64,000 nt of DNA from Rhodanobacter_A agri (GTDB lineage Bacteria; Pseudomonadota; Gammaproteobacteria; Xanthomonadales; Rhodanobacteraceae). The notes under the pieces were generated by a model that was given only the letters and a program-made list of their open reading frames with translations, was not told where the DNA came from and searched no databases. The stretch spans positions 682,001 through 746,000 of the forward strand of contig NZ_JADIKL010000002.1 in NCBI RefSeq assembly GCF_044904705.1. The letters are read 5' to 3'. Both the position numbers and the translations under genes were made by a program. Numbering within the stretch: position 1 is the first letter of the stretch; each line of letters opens with the position of its first letter. Below, in pieces: positions 25,622 to 34,138 of the stretch.

Positions 25622-26352
25622 TCGAAGTCAGGGACTTGCATAAAGCATTCGGCACCGTGAAGGCGGTCGACGGCGTCGGCTTCACCGCGCGCGACGGCGA
25701 GATCACCGGCCTGCTCGGCCCCAACGGTGCCGGCAAGACCACCACGCTGCGCATGCTCTACACGCTGATGGCGCCGGACCGCGGCCAGGTGCTGGTGGAC
25801 GGCATCGATGCCGCGGCCGATCCGCTGGCGGTGCGGCGCACGCTCGGTGTGCTGCCGGACGCACGCGGCCTGTACAAGCGGCTTACCGCGCGCGAGAACA
25901 TCGAGTACTTCGCGCGTCTGCAAGGCCTCGACGAGGCCGCATTGCACGCACGCCGCGAGGCGCTGGTCGACGCGCTGGAGATGCGCGACATCCTCGACCG
26001 CCGCACCGAGGGGTTCTCGCAAGGCCAGCGAGTAAAGACCGCGATCGCCCGTGCGTTGATCCACGATCCGCGCAACGTGATCCTGGACGAACCCACCAAC
26101 GGCCTCGACGTGATGGCCACGCGCGGCCTGCGCCGTTTCATGCAGCAGTTGAAAGGGGAGGGCCGCTGCGTGCTGTTCTCCAGCCACATCATGCAAGAGG
26201 TGGCGGCGCTGTGCGATCGCATCGTGGTGATCGCGCATGGCCGCGTGGTGGCCGACGAAACGCCGGACGCGCTGCGCGCGCAGACCGGGGAGACCAATCT
26301 GGAGGATGCCTTCGTGAAGATCATCGGCAGTGAGGAGGGCCTCGCCGCATGA
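25618..26352 (+). CDS. natA: ABC transporter ATPase, NatA-like
   Basis: This 244-aa ATPase has Walker A LLGPNGAGKTTT, signature FSQGQRVKTAIARAL, Walker B NVILDEPTNGLD and switch SSHIMQEV. It resembles NatA of Na+-extruding ABC exporters, and the partner permease supports this. The start is a GTG overlapping the previous stop. Although NatAB is named for Na+ efflux, relatives export peptides or drugs, so the substrate is open. Confidence 0.88.
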   Translation: MIEVRDLHKAFGTVKAVDGVGFTARDGEITGLLGPNGAGKTTTLRMLYTLMAPDRGQVLVDGIDAAADPLAVRRTLGVLPDARGLYKRLTARENIEYFARLQGLDEAALHARREALVDALEMRDILDRRTEGFSQGQRVKTAIARALIHDPRNVILDEPTNGLDVMATRGLRRFMQQLKGEGRCVLFSSHIMQEVAALCDRIVVIAHGRVVADETPDALRAQTGETNLEDAFVKIIGSEEGLAA

Positions 26353-27554
26353 ATGCCACCACCTCGAAAACGCGCCGCGCCGGCGCCGCGCTCACCGTGT
26401 TCCTGAAGGAGGTGCGCGAGAATCTGCGCGACCGCCGCACCCTGATGAGCGCCTTCCTCACCGGCCCGCTGCTGGGCCCGCTGCTGTTCGTGATGCTGGT
26501 CAACGTGCAGGTGAACCGCGAGCTGGACAAGGCCGACCAGCCGCTGCACGTGCCGGTGATCGGTGCGCAGTACGCTCCGAACCTGGTCGACGCGCTGAAG
26601 CAGGGCGGCATCGTGCCCGACGCGCCGGTGGCCGATCCCGGCAAGGCCGTATACAAACAGGACGCCGACGTGGTGCTGCGCATCGCCGCCGACTACGGCA
26701 AGGCCTGGCGCAAGGGCGAGCCGGTGCAGGTGGAGATGTTCTACGACTCCTCGCGACGGGACACTGGCAGCGCGGTGGACCGGGTAAGCCAGCTGGTAGA
26801 GACCTATGCCCGCCAGCAGGGCGCGATGCGGCTGGTGGCGCGCGGCCTGTCGCCGGGCACGGCCTGGCCGGTGCAGGTGGCCAAGCGCGACCAGGCGACG
26901 CCGCAGTCGCGCGCGGTGCTGCTGTTCGCGATGCTGCCGTACTTCTTCGTGATCACCTTGTTCATGGGCGGCATGTACCTGGCGATCGATCTCACCGCGG
27001 GCGAACGCGAGCGGCAATCGCTGGAACCCCTGTTCGCCAACCCGGTGGCGCGCTGGAAGATCCTGCTCGGCAAGCTCGCGGCGATCTGCGCGTTCTCGCT
27101 GACCAGCCTCGCGATCACCTTGCTGGCGTTCGCCCTGGTGGGCCGCCTCATCCCCGCCGAGAAGCTGGGCATGGAACTGGATCTCGGCTGGCACTTCGGC
27201 GGCCACGTGCTACTGATGATGCTGCCGCTGGTGATGCTGCTGGCCGCGCTGCAGACCATGGTGGCGGCTTTCGCCAAGAGCTACCGCGAGGCGCAGACTT
27301 ACATCTCGCTGCTGATGATGGTGCCGTTGATCCCCAGCGCCCTGCTGGCCTTCCTGCCGATCAAGGCGCAGGCGTGGATGTACGCGGTGCCGCTGCTGGG
27401 TCAGAACCTCGGCATCATGCAGCAGCTGCGTGGCGACGGCGTCAGCGGCGAACAGCTGTTGCTGTGCCTCGCCGGCACGCTGGCAGCGGCGCTGGTCGCG
27501 GTGGCGGTCACGGCGCAGCTGTACCGCTCTGAGAAGCTGGCGATCTCGAGCTGA
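26349..27554 (+). CDS. natB: ABC transporter permease, NatB-like
   Basis: The 401-aa permease has one N-terminal membrane segment and a large extracytoplasmic domain (about residues 55-190). A C-terminal set of five or six helices follows (YFFVITLFMGGMYLAIDLTA, LLMMLPLVMLLAAL, LLCLAGTLAAALVAVAV). LTAGERERQSLEPLFANPV is the signature of NatB/ABC-2 CPBP-type permeases. Its ATG overlaps the ATPase stop by 4 nt. It is the last gene of the operon and ends 8 nt before a REP-like palindrome. Confidence 0.88.
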   Translation: MNATTSKTRRAGAALTVFLKEVRENLRDRRTLMSAFLTGPLLGPLLFVMLVNVQVNRELDKADQPLHVPVIGAQYAPNLVDALKQGGIVPDAPVADPGKAVYKQDADVVLRIAADYGKAWRKGEPVQVEMFYDSSRRDTGSAVDRVSQLVETYARQQGAMRLVARGLSPGTAWPVQVAKRDQATPQSRAVLLFAMLPYFFVITLFMGGMYLAIDLTAGERERQSLEPLFANPVARWKILLGKLAAICAFSLTSLAITLLAFALVGRLIPAEKLGMELDLGWHFGGHVLLMMLPLVMLLAALQTMVAAFAKSYREAQTYISLLMMVPLIPSALLAFLPIKAQAWMYAVPLLGQNLGIMQQLRGDGVSGEQLLLCLAGTLAAALVAVAVTAQLYRSEKLAISS

Positions 27555-27561
27555 CCTTGCC

Positions 27562-27639
27562 GCAGGAGCGCACCTTGTGCGCGATGACCCTGGTGTTTTA
27601 TCGAAGCCGGAGGCATTCGCGCACAGGGTGCGCTCCTAT
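27562..27639. repeat. REP-like palindrome (GTAGGAGCGCAC family), copy 2
   Basis: The left arm GCAGGAGCGCACCTTGTGCG and the right arm, starting CGCGCACAGGG and ending GCGCTCCTAT, form a near-perfect inverted repeat around a ~30-nt spacer. It separates natB from the convergent hydrolase gene. The end of the right arm includes the stop codon of that gene. Confidence 0.78.
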
Positions 27640-28493
27640 GAGGCAGACGTTGCGTGGCGCAGCAGCCATGCGGCGACCGCCTGCGGATGTTCCAGCTGCA
27701 AGTGGTGGCCGCCTGCCATGTGCTCGACGGCTATGCGCGGCACGCAGGCGGCACGCGCCTGCATCATCGCCGCGGGCAGGTAGGGCGTGGTGGGTTGCGA
27801 CAGCAGCAGGGCGGTAGGTGCCTCTATGCCGGCGAGCAGGGCATGAATCTGCGTTTCGGCCAGCCGGATCGCGGTGGAGCGGACGAGGCGCGGGTCGCTA
27901 CGCCATTGCCAGCCGCCGTCGGTCTCGCGCAGCCCGCGCTCCACGATGGGGCGCGCCAGTTCCGCGCGCAGGCCGCTGGCGATCGTGCGGGCGCTGGTCG
28001 CCTGGTCGATGTCGCGGAACACGCGCAGTGCCTTGCCGTCCGCCGGCGGCTTGGCCAGCGCGTCGCGATAACGCTGCAGCGTGTGTGTGCCATCGTCGGC
28101 CAGCGGACCCAGCCCTTCGATCAGCCACAGCCGTTCGATCCGCGCGGGCGCTGCAGCGGCCACCAGCGAGGCGATGCCGCCACCCAGCGAATGGCCGAGC
28201 AGGCTGCAGCGCGGCAGTTCCAGTGCATCGAGCGCGGCCAGCGCAGCGCGCACCTGGTCGAGGAAGTGGTAGCTGACGCCCGCGGGCAGGCGGTCGGAAT
28301 GGCCGTGGCCGGGCAGTTCCAGTGCGATCACGCGGTAATGCGGCGCCAGCAGCGGCGCCAGCGCGGAGAAGCTGGCGGCGTTGTCCAGCCAGCCGTGCAG
28401 GGCGACCAGCGGCGGCGCGGATGGCTCGCCCCATTCCAGCGCGGCCAGCCCGAGATGGGGCAGTGCGATGTGCCGTTCGCGCGGCGCGTTCAC
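27636..28493 (-). CDS. Alpha/beta-hydrolase next to hemH
   Basis: This 285-aa cytoplasmic-looking hydrolase has the oxyanion region ALHGWLDNAASF, then LPGHGHSDR, and a nucleophile elbow LLGHSLGGG (Ser102). The late GGHHLQLEHP carries the probable His. The substrate is unknown; HGWLDNAxSF with GHSLGG is typical of the MhpC/serine-hydrolase-like group. The GTG start at 28493 overlaps the hemH stop by 4 nt (GTGA), so the two are coupled. Its stop codon lies inside the REP-like element. Confidence 0.85.
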   Translation of the reverse strand: MNAPRERHIALPHLGLAALEWGEPSAPPLVALHGWLDNAASFSALAPLLAPHYRVIALELPGHGHSDRLPAGVSYHFLDQVRAALAALDALELPRCSLLGHSLGGGIASLVAAAAPARIERLWLIEGLGPLADDGTHTLQRYRDALAKPPADGKALRVFRDIDQATSARTIASGLRAELARPIVERGLRETDGGWQWRSDPRLVRSTAIRLAETQIHALLAGIEAPTALLLSQPTTPYLPAAMMQARAACVPRIAVEHMAGGHHLQLEHPQAVAAWLLRHATSAS

Positions 28494-29533
28494 GTTGCGG
28501 ACCCCGGCCAGCCGCGGAGGTGGCGCCGAACCAAGGCGGCGAGTCCGCGCACCTGCGCCGCGCTGTCGTTGAGTGCAGGGATGTAGCGCAGCGATTCGCC
28601 GCCGGCGGTGGCGAAGAAGTCGCGGTTCTGCATCGCGATCTCCTCCAGCGTCTCCAGGCAATCCACCGCGAAGCCGGGACAGGCCACGTCGAGCCGTTTC
28701 ACGCCTTCGCCGGCGAGGCGGCGCACGGTGGCGTCGGTATACGGCGACAACCAGGTCTCGCGCCCTACCCGCGACTGGAAACTGACCAGACATTGCGTCT
28801 CGTCCAGGCCGAGCCGCGCGCGCAGCAGGCGCGCGGTGGCATGGCATTGGTCGGCGTACGGATCGCCCAGGCGCACGTAACGCTCGGGGATGCCGTGGAA
28901 GGAGAGCAGCAGCTTGTCGCCGCGGCCATGTTCGTCCCACCAGCGCTCGATGCTCGCGGCGAGTGCCTCGATGTGGCCGGGATCGTCGTGGTAGTCGTTG
29001 ACGAAGCGCAGCTCCGGCGGCCAGCGCAGTGTCTTCATCGCATCGGCCACCGCATCGATCACCGATCCGGTGGAAGTGGCCGAATACTGCGGATACAGCG
29101 GCAACACAAGCAGGCGGCGCATGCCTTCGCGCGTGAGCTGCGCGATCGTCGACGCCACCGCCGGTTCGCCGTAGCGCATGGCCAGCACCACGCGGGCGTC
29201 TTCGCCCAGTACCGTCTGCAGTGCGCGGGCCAGCGCCTCGCTGTGCCAGCGCAGCGGGGAACCTTGGGCGGTCCAGATACGTCCATAGGCGTGTGCGGAA
29301 CGTTTCGGGCGCACGCGCAGGATCACGCCATGCAGGATCGGCCACCACTTCCAGCGTGGGTAGTCGATCACCCGCGGATCGGACAGGAACTCAGCCAGGT
29401 AAGGCCGCAGCGCCCCCGCGGTGGGTGCGGCGGGCGTGCCCAGGTTGACCAGCAGCACGGCTGTCTGAACGGATGCCGCCGCGGCAGGGATGGAAAGGCC
29501 GGTGGGGCCGGTATAGTGATCGTGGCTGGGCAT
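28490..29533 (-). CDS. hemH: Ferrochelatase
   Basis: HemH inserts Fe2+ into protoporphyrin IX to make haem. The 347-aa protein shows VLLVNLGTPAAPT at the N-terminus, LPLYPQYSATSTGS, and the active-site LLSFHGIPERYV. DVACPGFAVDCLETLEEI and the Glu-rich C-terminal region follow. The frame is open to 29608, but the ATG at 29533 (MPSHDHYTG) gives the usual length. It is divergent from the SYLF gene and coupled to the downstream hydrolase. Confidence 0.95.
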   Translation of the reverse strand: MPSHDHYTGPTGLSIPAAAASVQTAVLLVNLGTPAAPTAGALRPYLAEFLSDPRVIDYPRWKWWPILHGVILRVRPKRSAHAYGRIWTAQGSPLRWHSEALARALQTVLGEDARVVLAMRYGEPAVASTIAQLTREGMRRLLVLPLYPQYSATSTGSVIDAVADAMKTLRWPPELRFVNDYHDDPGHIEALAASIERWWDEHGRGDKLLLSFHGIPERYVRLGDPYADQCHATARLLRARLGLDETQCLVSFQSRVGRETWLSPYTDATVRRLAGEGVKRLDVACPGFAVDCLETLEEIAMQNRDFFATAGGESLRYIPALNDSAAQVRGLAALVRRHLRGWPGSAT

Positions 29534-29622
29534 CGCGGCGCTGGCGGAAGAGCTGCCATGAGTCTGCCACAAGCGCGCCGTGTCTCGTCCGCGCGCCCTT
29601 CCTTTCATCGACGGAGCTGCCC

Positions 29623-30315
29623 ATGTTCAAGACATCTCTGCATCGCCTGCTGCTGGTCGGCGCGGCCCTGTTGTTGCCGATCGCCAGCGTGCACGCCGAC
29701 GACGACACCCCGCAGGCGCGCGCGCAGAGCGCGGTGCGCGTGCTCAACGAAATCGAGCAGGCGCCGGACAAGGCCATTCCCAGCGATCTGCTCAAGGACG
29801 CGCGGGCGATCGCGGTGATTCCCGACGTGCTGAAGGTCGGCTTCGTGTTCGGCGGCCGCCGCGGCGAGGGGCTGGTCTCGGTGAAGAGCCCGGACGGCAC
29901 CTGGTCCAATCCCAGCTTCATCTCCTTCGGCGGCGGCAGCGTGGGCTTCCAGATCGGCGTGTCGTCCACCGACGTGATCCTGGTGTTCCGCACCCAGCGC
30001 GGCGTGGACTCGATCGTCAACGGCAAATTCACCGTCGGCGCCGACGCCTCGGCCGCGGCCGGCCCGGTCGGCCGCACCGCCTCGGCCGCCACCGACCAGC
30101 AGCTGAAGGCGGAGATCTACTCCTACTCGCGCGCGCGCGGCCTGTTCGCCGGCGTGGCGCTGGACGGCTCGGTGCTGAAGATCGACCAGGACGCCAATGC
30201 GGCGGTGTATGGTCAGGGCATCACCCCGCGGCGGATCTTCGAGGGTGGTGTGAACAACGTGCCGCCGGCGGTGGTGAAGTTCCGCGATGCGCTGGAGGAG
30301 TACACTTCCAAGTGA
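29623..30315 (+). CDS. SYLF-domain (YSC84-like) exported lipid-binding protein
   Basis: This 230-aa protein starts at ATG 29623 behind ACGGAG. It has a signal peptide ending SVHADDDT. The remainder is a SYLF/DUF500 domain, with DARAIAVIPDVLKVGFVFGGRRGEGLV, SFISFGGGSVGFQIG and SYSRARGLFAGVALDGSVL. SYLF proteins bind membranes or phosphoinositides; the bacterial role is not established. It is encoded 69 nt before tatA in the same direction. Confidence 0.88.
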   Translation: MFKTSLHRLLLVGAALLLPIASVHADDDTPQARAQSAVRVLNEIEQAPDKAIPSDLLKDARAIAVIPDVLKVGFVFGGRRGEGLVSVKSPDGTWSNPSFISFGGGSVGFQIGVSSTDVILVFRTQRGVDSIVNGKFTVGADASAAAGPVGRTASAATDQQLKAEIYSYSRARGLFAGVALDGSVLKIDQDANAAVYGQGITPRRIFEGGVNNVPPAVVKFRDALEEYTSK

Positions 30316-30384
30316 TCGCCGTGTGCGAAGATCGGCGAGTCGCGGGCGGAGCCGTTTCCGCCCCGGGTCGTCTCGAGGGACATC

Positions 30385-30642
30385 ATGGGTTTTGACAGCA
30401 TCTGGCATTGGCTTCTTCTTCTGGTCATCGTGCTGCTGATCTTCGGTACCAAGAAGATCGGCAACATCGGCTCCGACCTCGGCAACGCCGTGCGCGGCTT
30501 CAAGAAGGCCATGCACGGCGAGGACGACGAGAAGGCGAAGGAGTCGCAGCAGACGAAAGAGCAGCTGCGCGCCGATCCGCCGGCGGCCTCGTCGGCGAAC
30601 GCCAGCACGCAGGACCAGCGCGACTCGCACGAGTCGAAGTAA
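30385..30642 (+). CDS. tatA: Sec-independent translocase subunit TatA
   Basis: The 85-aa protein has the short N-terminal membrane helix (HWLLLLVIVLLIFGTKKI), the FGxKK hinge, and an amphipathic helix (LGNAVRGFKKAM). A charged tail follows. TatA multimers form the passage for folded twin-arginine proteins. GAGGGAC precedes the ATG. It is the first gene of tatABC. Confidence 0.95.
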   Translation: MGFDSIWHWLLLLVIVLLIFGTKKIGNIGSDLGNAVRGFKKAMHGEDDEKAKESQQTKEQLRADPPAASSANASTQDQRDSHESK

Positions 30643-30665
30643 GAGCGGGTTCGGAGTCCCGGGGC

Positions 30666-31094
30666 ATGATTGAGATCAGCTTCGGCAAGCTGGTGCTGCT
30701 CGCGCTCGTCGCGCTGATCGTGCTCGGCCCCGAAAAACTGCCCGGTGCGGCCCGTACCGCGGGCGCCCTCATGCGCCGCGTGCGCAATGGCTGGGACAGC
30801 GTGCGCGCCGAAGTGGAGCGCGAACTGGAAGTGGAAGAGATCAAGCGTGCCGCCCGCGAGGCCGCCGCACGCGCCGAGGCCGTGCAGGCGGAGTTCAAGA
30901 GCGCCACCCAGAGCGCTGCCCAGGAAGTGAGCCAGCCGGTCGAGGAAGCGGTGTCGACGCTCAAGGCCGCGGCGACACCGGAGCCGACTGCGCCTCCGGC
31001 TGCGGACAGCAGGCCCGAGACGCAGCAGGAGCTGCCGCCGGGCGAGCCATCTGCGACGCCGGCAACCAAGGAGTCCGTGCATGGCGGCCGTTGA
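30666..31094 (+). CDS. tatB: Sec-independent translocase subunit TatB
   Basis: The 142-aa TatB starts MIEISFGKLVLLALVALIVL, with the conserved Glu-Pro hinge (LGPEKLPGAARTAG). A long amphipathic helix and an Ala/Pro-rich tail follow. With TatC it binds twin-arginine signal peptides. The ATG at 30666 is 23 nt after tatA, and the end overlaps tatC by 14 nt. Confidence 0.95.
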   Translation: MIEISFGKLVLLALVALIVLGPEKLPGAARTAGALMRRVRNGWDSVRAEVERELEVEEIKRAAREAAARAEAVQAEFKSATQSAAQEVSQPVEEAVSTLKAAATPEPTAPPAADSRPETQQELPPGEPSATPATKESVHGGR

Positions 31095-31836
31095 ACCCGA
31101 GGAATCCGGCGACGACCTGCAGCAAGGCCTGTTCTCGCACCTGCTCGAGCTGCGCTCGCGCCTGCTCAAGGCGATCGCCACCGTGCTGCTGGTGCTGGTG
31201 GCGCTGGTGCCGTTCGCGAACAAGCTCTACTCGGAACTGGCCGCGCCGCTGGTGGCGCGCCTGCCGCAGGGTGCGCACCTGATCGCCACCGAGGTGGCCA
31301 GCCCGTTCATCACACCGCTGAAGCTGGCGTTCTACGCGGCGCTGTTCATCAGCATGCCGGTGGTCCTGTACCAGCTGTGGGCCTTCGTGAGCCCGGGCCT
31401 GTACCGGCACGAGAAGCGTCTCGCGCGGCCCTTGCTGGTCGCCGCGCTGGCGTTGTTCTACTGCGGCTGTGCGTTCGCGTATTTCCTGGTGCTGCCGGCG
31501 GCGTTCCGCTTCCTCACCGCGGTGACGCCAGCGGGTGTGGAGATGATGACCGACATCACGCATTACCTCGACTTCGTGATGCTGATGTTCTTCGCGTTCG
31601 GCCTGTGCTTCGAGGTGCCGGTGGCGGTGGTGATCCTCGCCGCGGTGGGCATCGTGGACATCGCCAAGCTGCGCAACGCGCGGCGCTACGCCATCGTGGG
31701 CGCGTTCGCGGTAGCCGCGATCATCACCCCGCCCGACATCACCTCGATGATCATGCTGGCGATACCGATGTGCCTGCTGTACGAGCTGGGCATCCTGGCA
31801 GTGCGCTGGCTATTGCCGAAGAAAGCGACGGATTGA
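31081..31836 (+). CDS. tatC: Sec-independent translocase subunit TatC
   Basis: This is a 251-aa, six-helix TatC, the receptor of the Tat translocon. Landmarks are LFSHLLELRSRLLKAI near the N-terminus, PFITPLKLAFYAALFISMPVVLYQLW, FVSPGLYRHEKR, and ITPPDITSMIMLAIPMCLLYELG near the end. It overlaps tatB by 14 nt and is followed 4 nt later by a perfect hairpin. Confidence 0.97.
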   Translation: MAAVEPEESGDDLQQGLFSHLLELRSRLLKAIATVLLVLVALVPFANKLYSELAAPLVARLPQGAHLIATEVASPFITPLKLAFYAALFISMPVVLYQLWAFVSPGLYRHEKRLARPLLVAALALFYCGCAFAYFLVLPAAFRFLTAVTPAGVEMMTDITHYLDFVMLMFFAFGLCFEVPVAVVILAAVGIVDIAKLRNARRYAIVGAFAVAAIITPPDITSMIMLAIPMCLLYELGILAVRWLLPKKATD

Positions 31837-31840
31837 GCCG

Positions 31841-31867
31841 TGCAGGAGCGCATGGCGCGCTCCTGCA
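31841..31867. terminator. Palindrome between tatC and ltaS-like gene (REP-related, copy 3)
   Basis: TGCAGGAGCGC and GCGCTCCTGCA form an exact 11-bp stem with a 5-nt loop, 4 nt after the tatC stop and 9 nt before the end of the convergent gene. The arms share GAGCGC/GCGCTCCT with the two longer REP-like elements. It may act as a bidirectional terminator. Confidence 0.6.
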
Positions 31868-31875
31868 CAGGCGCC

Positions 31876-34059
31876 TTACGGCTGTGCGGTTGAAGCGGCG
31901 GCCGCCGGCGCGGCCGCCGTAGCCGCCGGTGCCGGCAATGGCGCCACCTTCGCGCCGTCGTCTGCCCGCCGCTTCAACCCACCTTGCTTGAACAGGTCGC
32001 TCGCCACTTGGTAGTAGGCGATCGCGGTGTCCACCAGGCCCTGCTTCACCGGCGTGACAGGCGTGGCGTCGCCGGTGGCAAAGTCCGGCTTCAGCTGTTC
32101 GAGGCGCCTGCGCGGTTCGAGGATGGTGAGCGTGTCGCCGTGCACGTAGCCCAGTTTCTCGTAGGTGCCTGGCAGCGCATGGCCCCCGTCCGGCGCTTCC
32201 TGGAACACGTCCTGGCCGAAGAAGCGCGTGCGGTAGCTGAAGTCGAGCAGGCCGAGCAGGGTCGGCGGGATGTCGAGCTGGCCCATCAGCGCCTCCACGC
32301 GCCGGGGCTTGAACTGCTTGGGCGCGTAGATCCACAGCGGAATGTGGTAGTGGTTGATCGGAATACTGGTCTTGCCCGCGCTGGAAGCGCAGTGGTCGGC
32401 GGTGATCACGAACACCGTGTCGTCGAAATAGGACTTCGCGCTCGCACGCTTGATGAAGTCCTCGATCGACCAGTCGGTATAGGCCACCGCGCCCGGCCGC
32501 GACGGCGCCTGCCACTTCACCCGGCCCTCCGGGTAGGTGTACGGGCGGTGGTTGGAGGTGGTCATGATGTGCAGGAAGAACGGCTTGCCGGCGGCATGCG
32601 CGTCGTCCATCTGCTTCAGCGCCAGCGTGTACAGATCCTCGTCGGAAACGCCCCATACGTTCTGGCTGTGGATGGGCGTGCCCGGCGCGATGGCGCCGCG
32701 GTCCACCGTCTTGTAGCCGTTGTGGCTGAAGAAGTAGTTCATGTTGTCGAAGTAGCCGTAGCCACCGTAGACGAACTCCGACTCGTAGCCGCGATCGTTG
32801 AAGATGCTGGCCAGCGAGAACAGGTTTTCGTTGTCGTGCTCACGCACCAGCGAATCGCCCGGCGTGGGCGGCACCGACAGCGACAGCGCCTCCAGCCCAC
32901 GCACGGTGCGCGTGCCATTGGCGTAGAGGTTGTCGAAGAAGATGCTCTTGTCCACCAGCGAGTCGAGGAAGGGCGTCAGGCCTTCCTTGTTGCCGAAGGT
33001 GCCCAGATAGTCGCCGGACAGGCTCTCCACGCTGATCAGCACCACGTTGAGATGCTTCTCCGGACCCGCCGCGCGGATCTCGCGGGTGAGGTCGCGCGGG
33101 TCGTTGCTGGTAAAGCTGGCGTTCGGTGCCTTGAGCTGTTCGCGCACCAGCCGGAACGCCTCGTCGTCGGGCAGCGAGCGGTAGAACTTCTTGTAGTCGA
33201 GGTGGCTGCTGCGGAACGCGGCGAAGAACTGGTAGATGCCGTTGCCGGCCAGTTCGTTGACGTAGTTGTTGGCGGTGCGGTCCTTCATCTCGCCGTTGAC
33301 CGCGGCCACTGAAATCGCGGTGAGCAGCAGCCACACCAGCGGCACGCGGGCGCGCTGCATGAGCGTGCTGCCGTCGTCGCGCGCGCGCAGGCCGCGCCGG
33401 GAGAGCACGAACACCACCAGCGCCAGCACCACCAGCAAGGTCAGCCAGGTGCCGATGGGGTAGGACTCACGGATGTTGCCGATCACCTCGGTCGTGTAGA
33501 CGAGGTAATCCACCGCGATGAAGTTGAAGCGCGAACTGAATTCGTTCCAGAACACCAGCTCCGACGCCGCCACGAACAGCAGGCCGTACAGCAGCAGCAG
33601 CCCCAGGATGTACAGACCCCACTGCCCGCTGGCGCGGTTGTAGGCCAGCGCAGGCAGCGGCAGGAAGAACAGGAATACCGGAATCAGCGGCCGCACGTCC
33701 GCCAAGTGCGCGTGCCACAGCAGGTGCAGCACGCCGAAGCAGGCGGCGAACAGCACCACCAGGATGGCGAGCCAGGCCAGCCAGCGCATCAGCCCCGTCA
33801 CCGACGCGCGCCGGGTCGGCACCAGCCACAGGAACAGCACCATCGGCCAGGCCAGGTAGAGGAAGGTGACCAGGTCGTAGCCCAGGCCCACGCCGAAGGC
33901 GTACAGCCAGTTCACCGGGTTCGGCGTCACGTTGCTGCCGGACATCACCAGCAGGGCGATGCGGGTGACGAAACTGATCGCGACGAAGGTGATGCCAAGC
34001 CACCACAGCGGCCGGAACCGCTGACGCAGCGGCGAGGGAGAGAACAGGGCGCGCGACAC
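31876..34059 (-). CDS. LTA-synthase-family phosphoglycerol transferase (sulfatase fold)
   Basis: This 727-aa inner-membrane protein has five N-terminal helices and a large periplasmic sulfatase-fold domain. The metal-site motif is ISVESLSGDYLG. A likely nucleophile Thr is in YANGTRTVRG, DDTVFVITADHCAS carries the Asp-His pair, and SNHRPYTYP is also present. In Gram-negatives, relatives such as OpgB transfer phosphoglycerol to periplasmic glucans. An Ala-rich tail ends the protein. The frame reaches TTG 34077, but GTG 34059 has CTGGAG at the right spacing. It converges on tatC. Confidence 0.85.
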   Translation of the reverse strand: MSRALFSPSPLRQRFRPLWWLGITFVAISFVTRIALLVMSGSNVTPNPVNWLYAFGVGLGYDLVTFLYLAWPMVLFLWLVPTRRASVTGLMRWLAWLAILVVLFAACFGVLHLLWHAHLADVRPLIPVFLFFLPLPALAYNRASGQWGLYILGLLLLYGLLFVAASELVFWNEFSSRFNFIAVDYLVYTTEVIGNIRESYPIGTWLTLLVVLALVVFVLSRRGLRARDDGSTLMQRARVPLVWLLLTAISVAAVNGEMKDRTANNYVNELAGNGIYQFFAAFRSSHLDYKKFYRSLPDDEAFRLVREQLKAPNASFTSNDPRDLTREIRAAGPEKHLNVVLISVESLSGDYLGTFGNKEGLTPFLDSLVDKSIFFDNLYANGTRTVRGLEALSLSVPPTPGDSLVREHDNENLFSLASIFNDRGYESEFVYGGYGYFDNMNYFFSHNGYKTVDRGAIAPGTPIHSQNVWGVSDEDLYTLALKQMDDAHAAGKPFFLHIMTTSNHRPYTYPEGRVKWQAPSRPGAVAYTDWSIEDFIKRASAKSYFDDTVFVITADHCASSAGKTSIPINHYHIPLWIYAPKQFKPRRVEALMGQLDIPPTLLGLLDFSYRTRFFGQDVFQEAPDGGHALPGTYEKLGYVHGDTLTILEPRRRLEQLKPDFATGDATPVTPVKQGLVDTAIAYYQVASDLFKQGGLKRRADDGAKVAPLPAPAATAAAPAAAASTAQP

Positions 34060-34093
34060 GGGCAGCTCCAGGGACAAAGGGAAAATGCAGGGG

Positions 34094-34110
34094 TGCCGGC
34101 ACGGCCGGCA
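34094..34110 (-). terminator. Hairpin after cca
   Basis: TGCCGGC-ACG-GCCGGCA is a perfect 7-bp stem 29 nt after the cca stop on the minus strand. A weak T-rich stretch (TGCATTTTCCC) follows. It may end cca transcription before the ltaS-like gene. Confidence 0.4.
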
Positions 34111-34138
34111 TTCCGATAGGCGTTATACCCGCACGGGC

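Noticed and set aside
21591..27554. Anti-phage or toxin-antitoxin reading of the Xre/hydrolase/NatAB operon
   Set aside because: No nuclease, NTPase sensor, reverse transcriptase or toxin fold is present; the exporter and exported hydrolases point to envelope chemistry.
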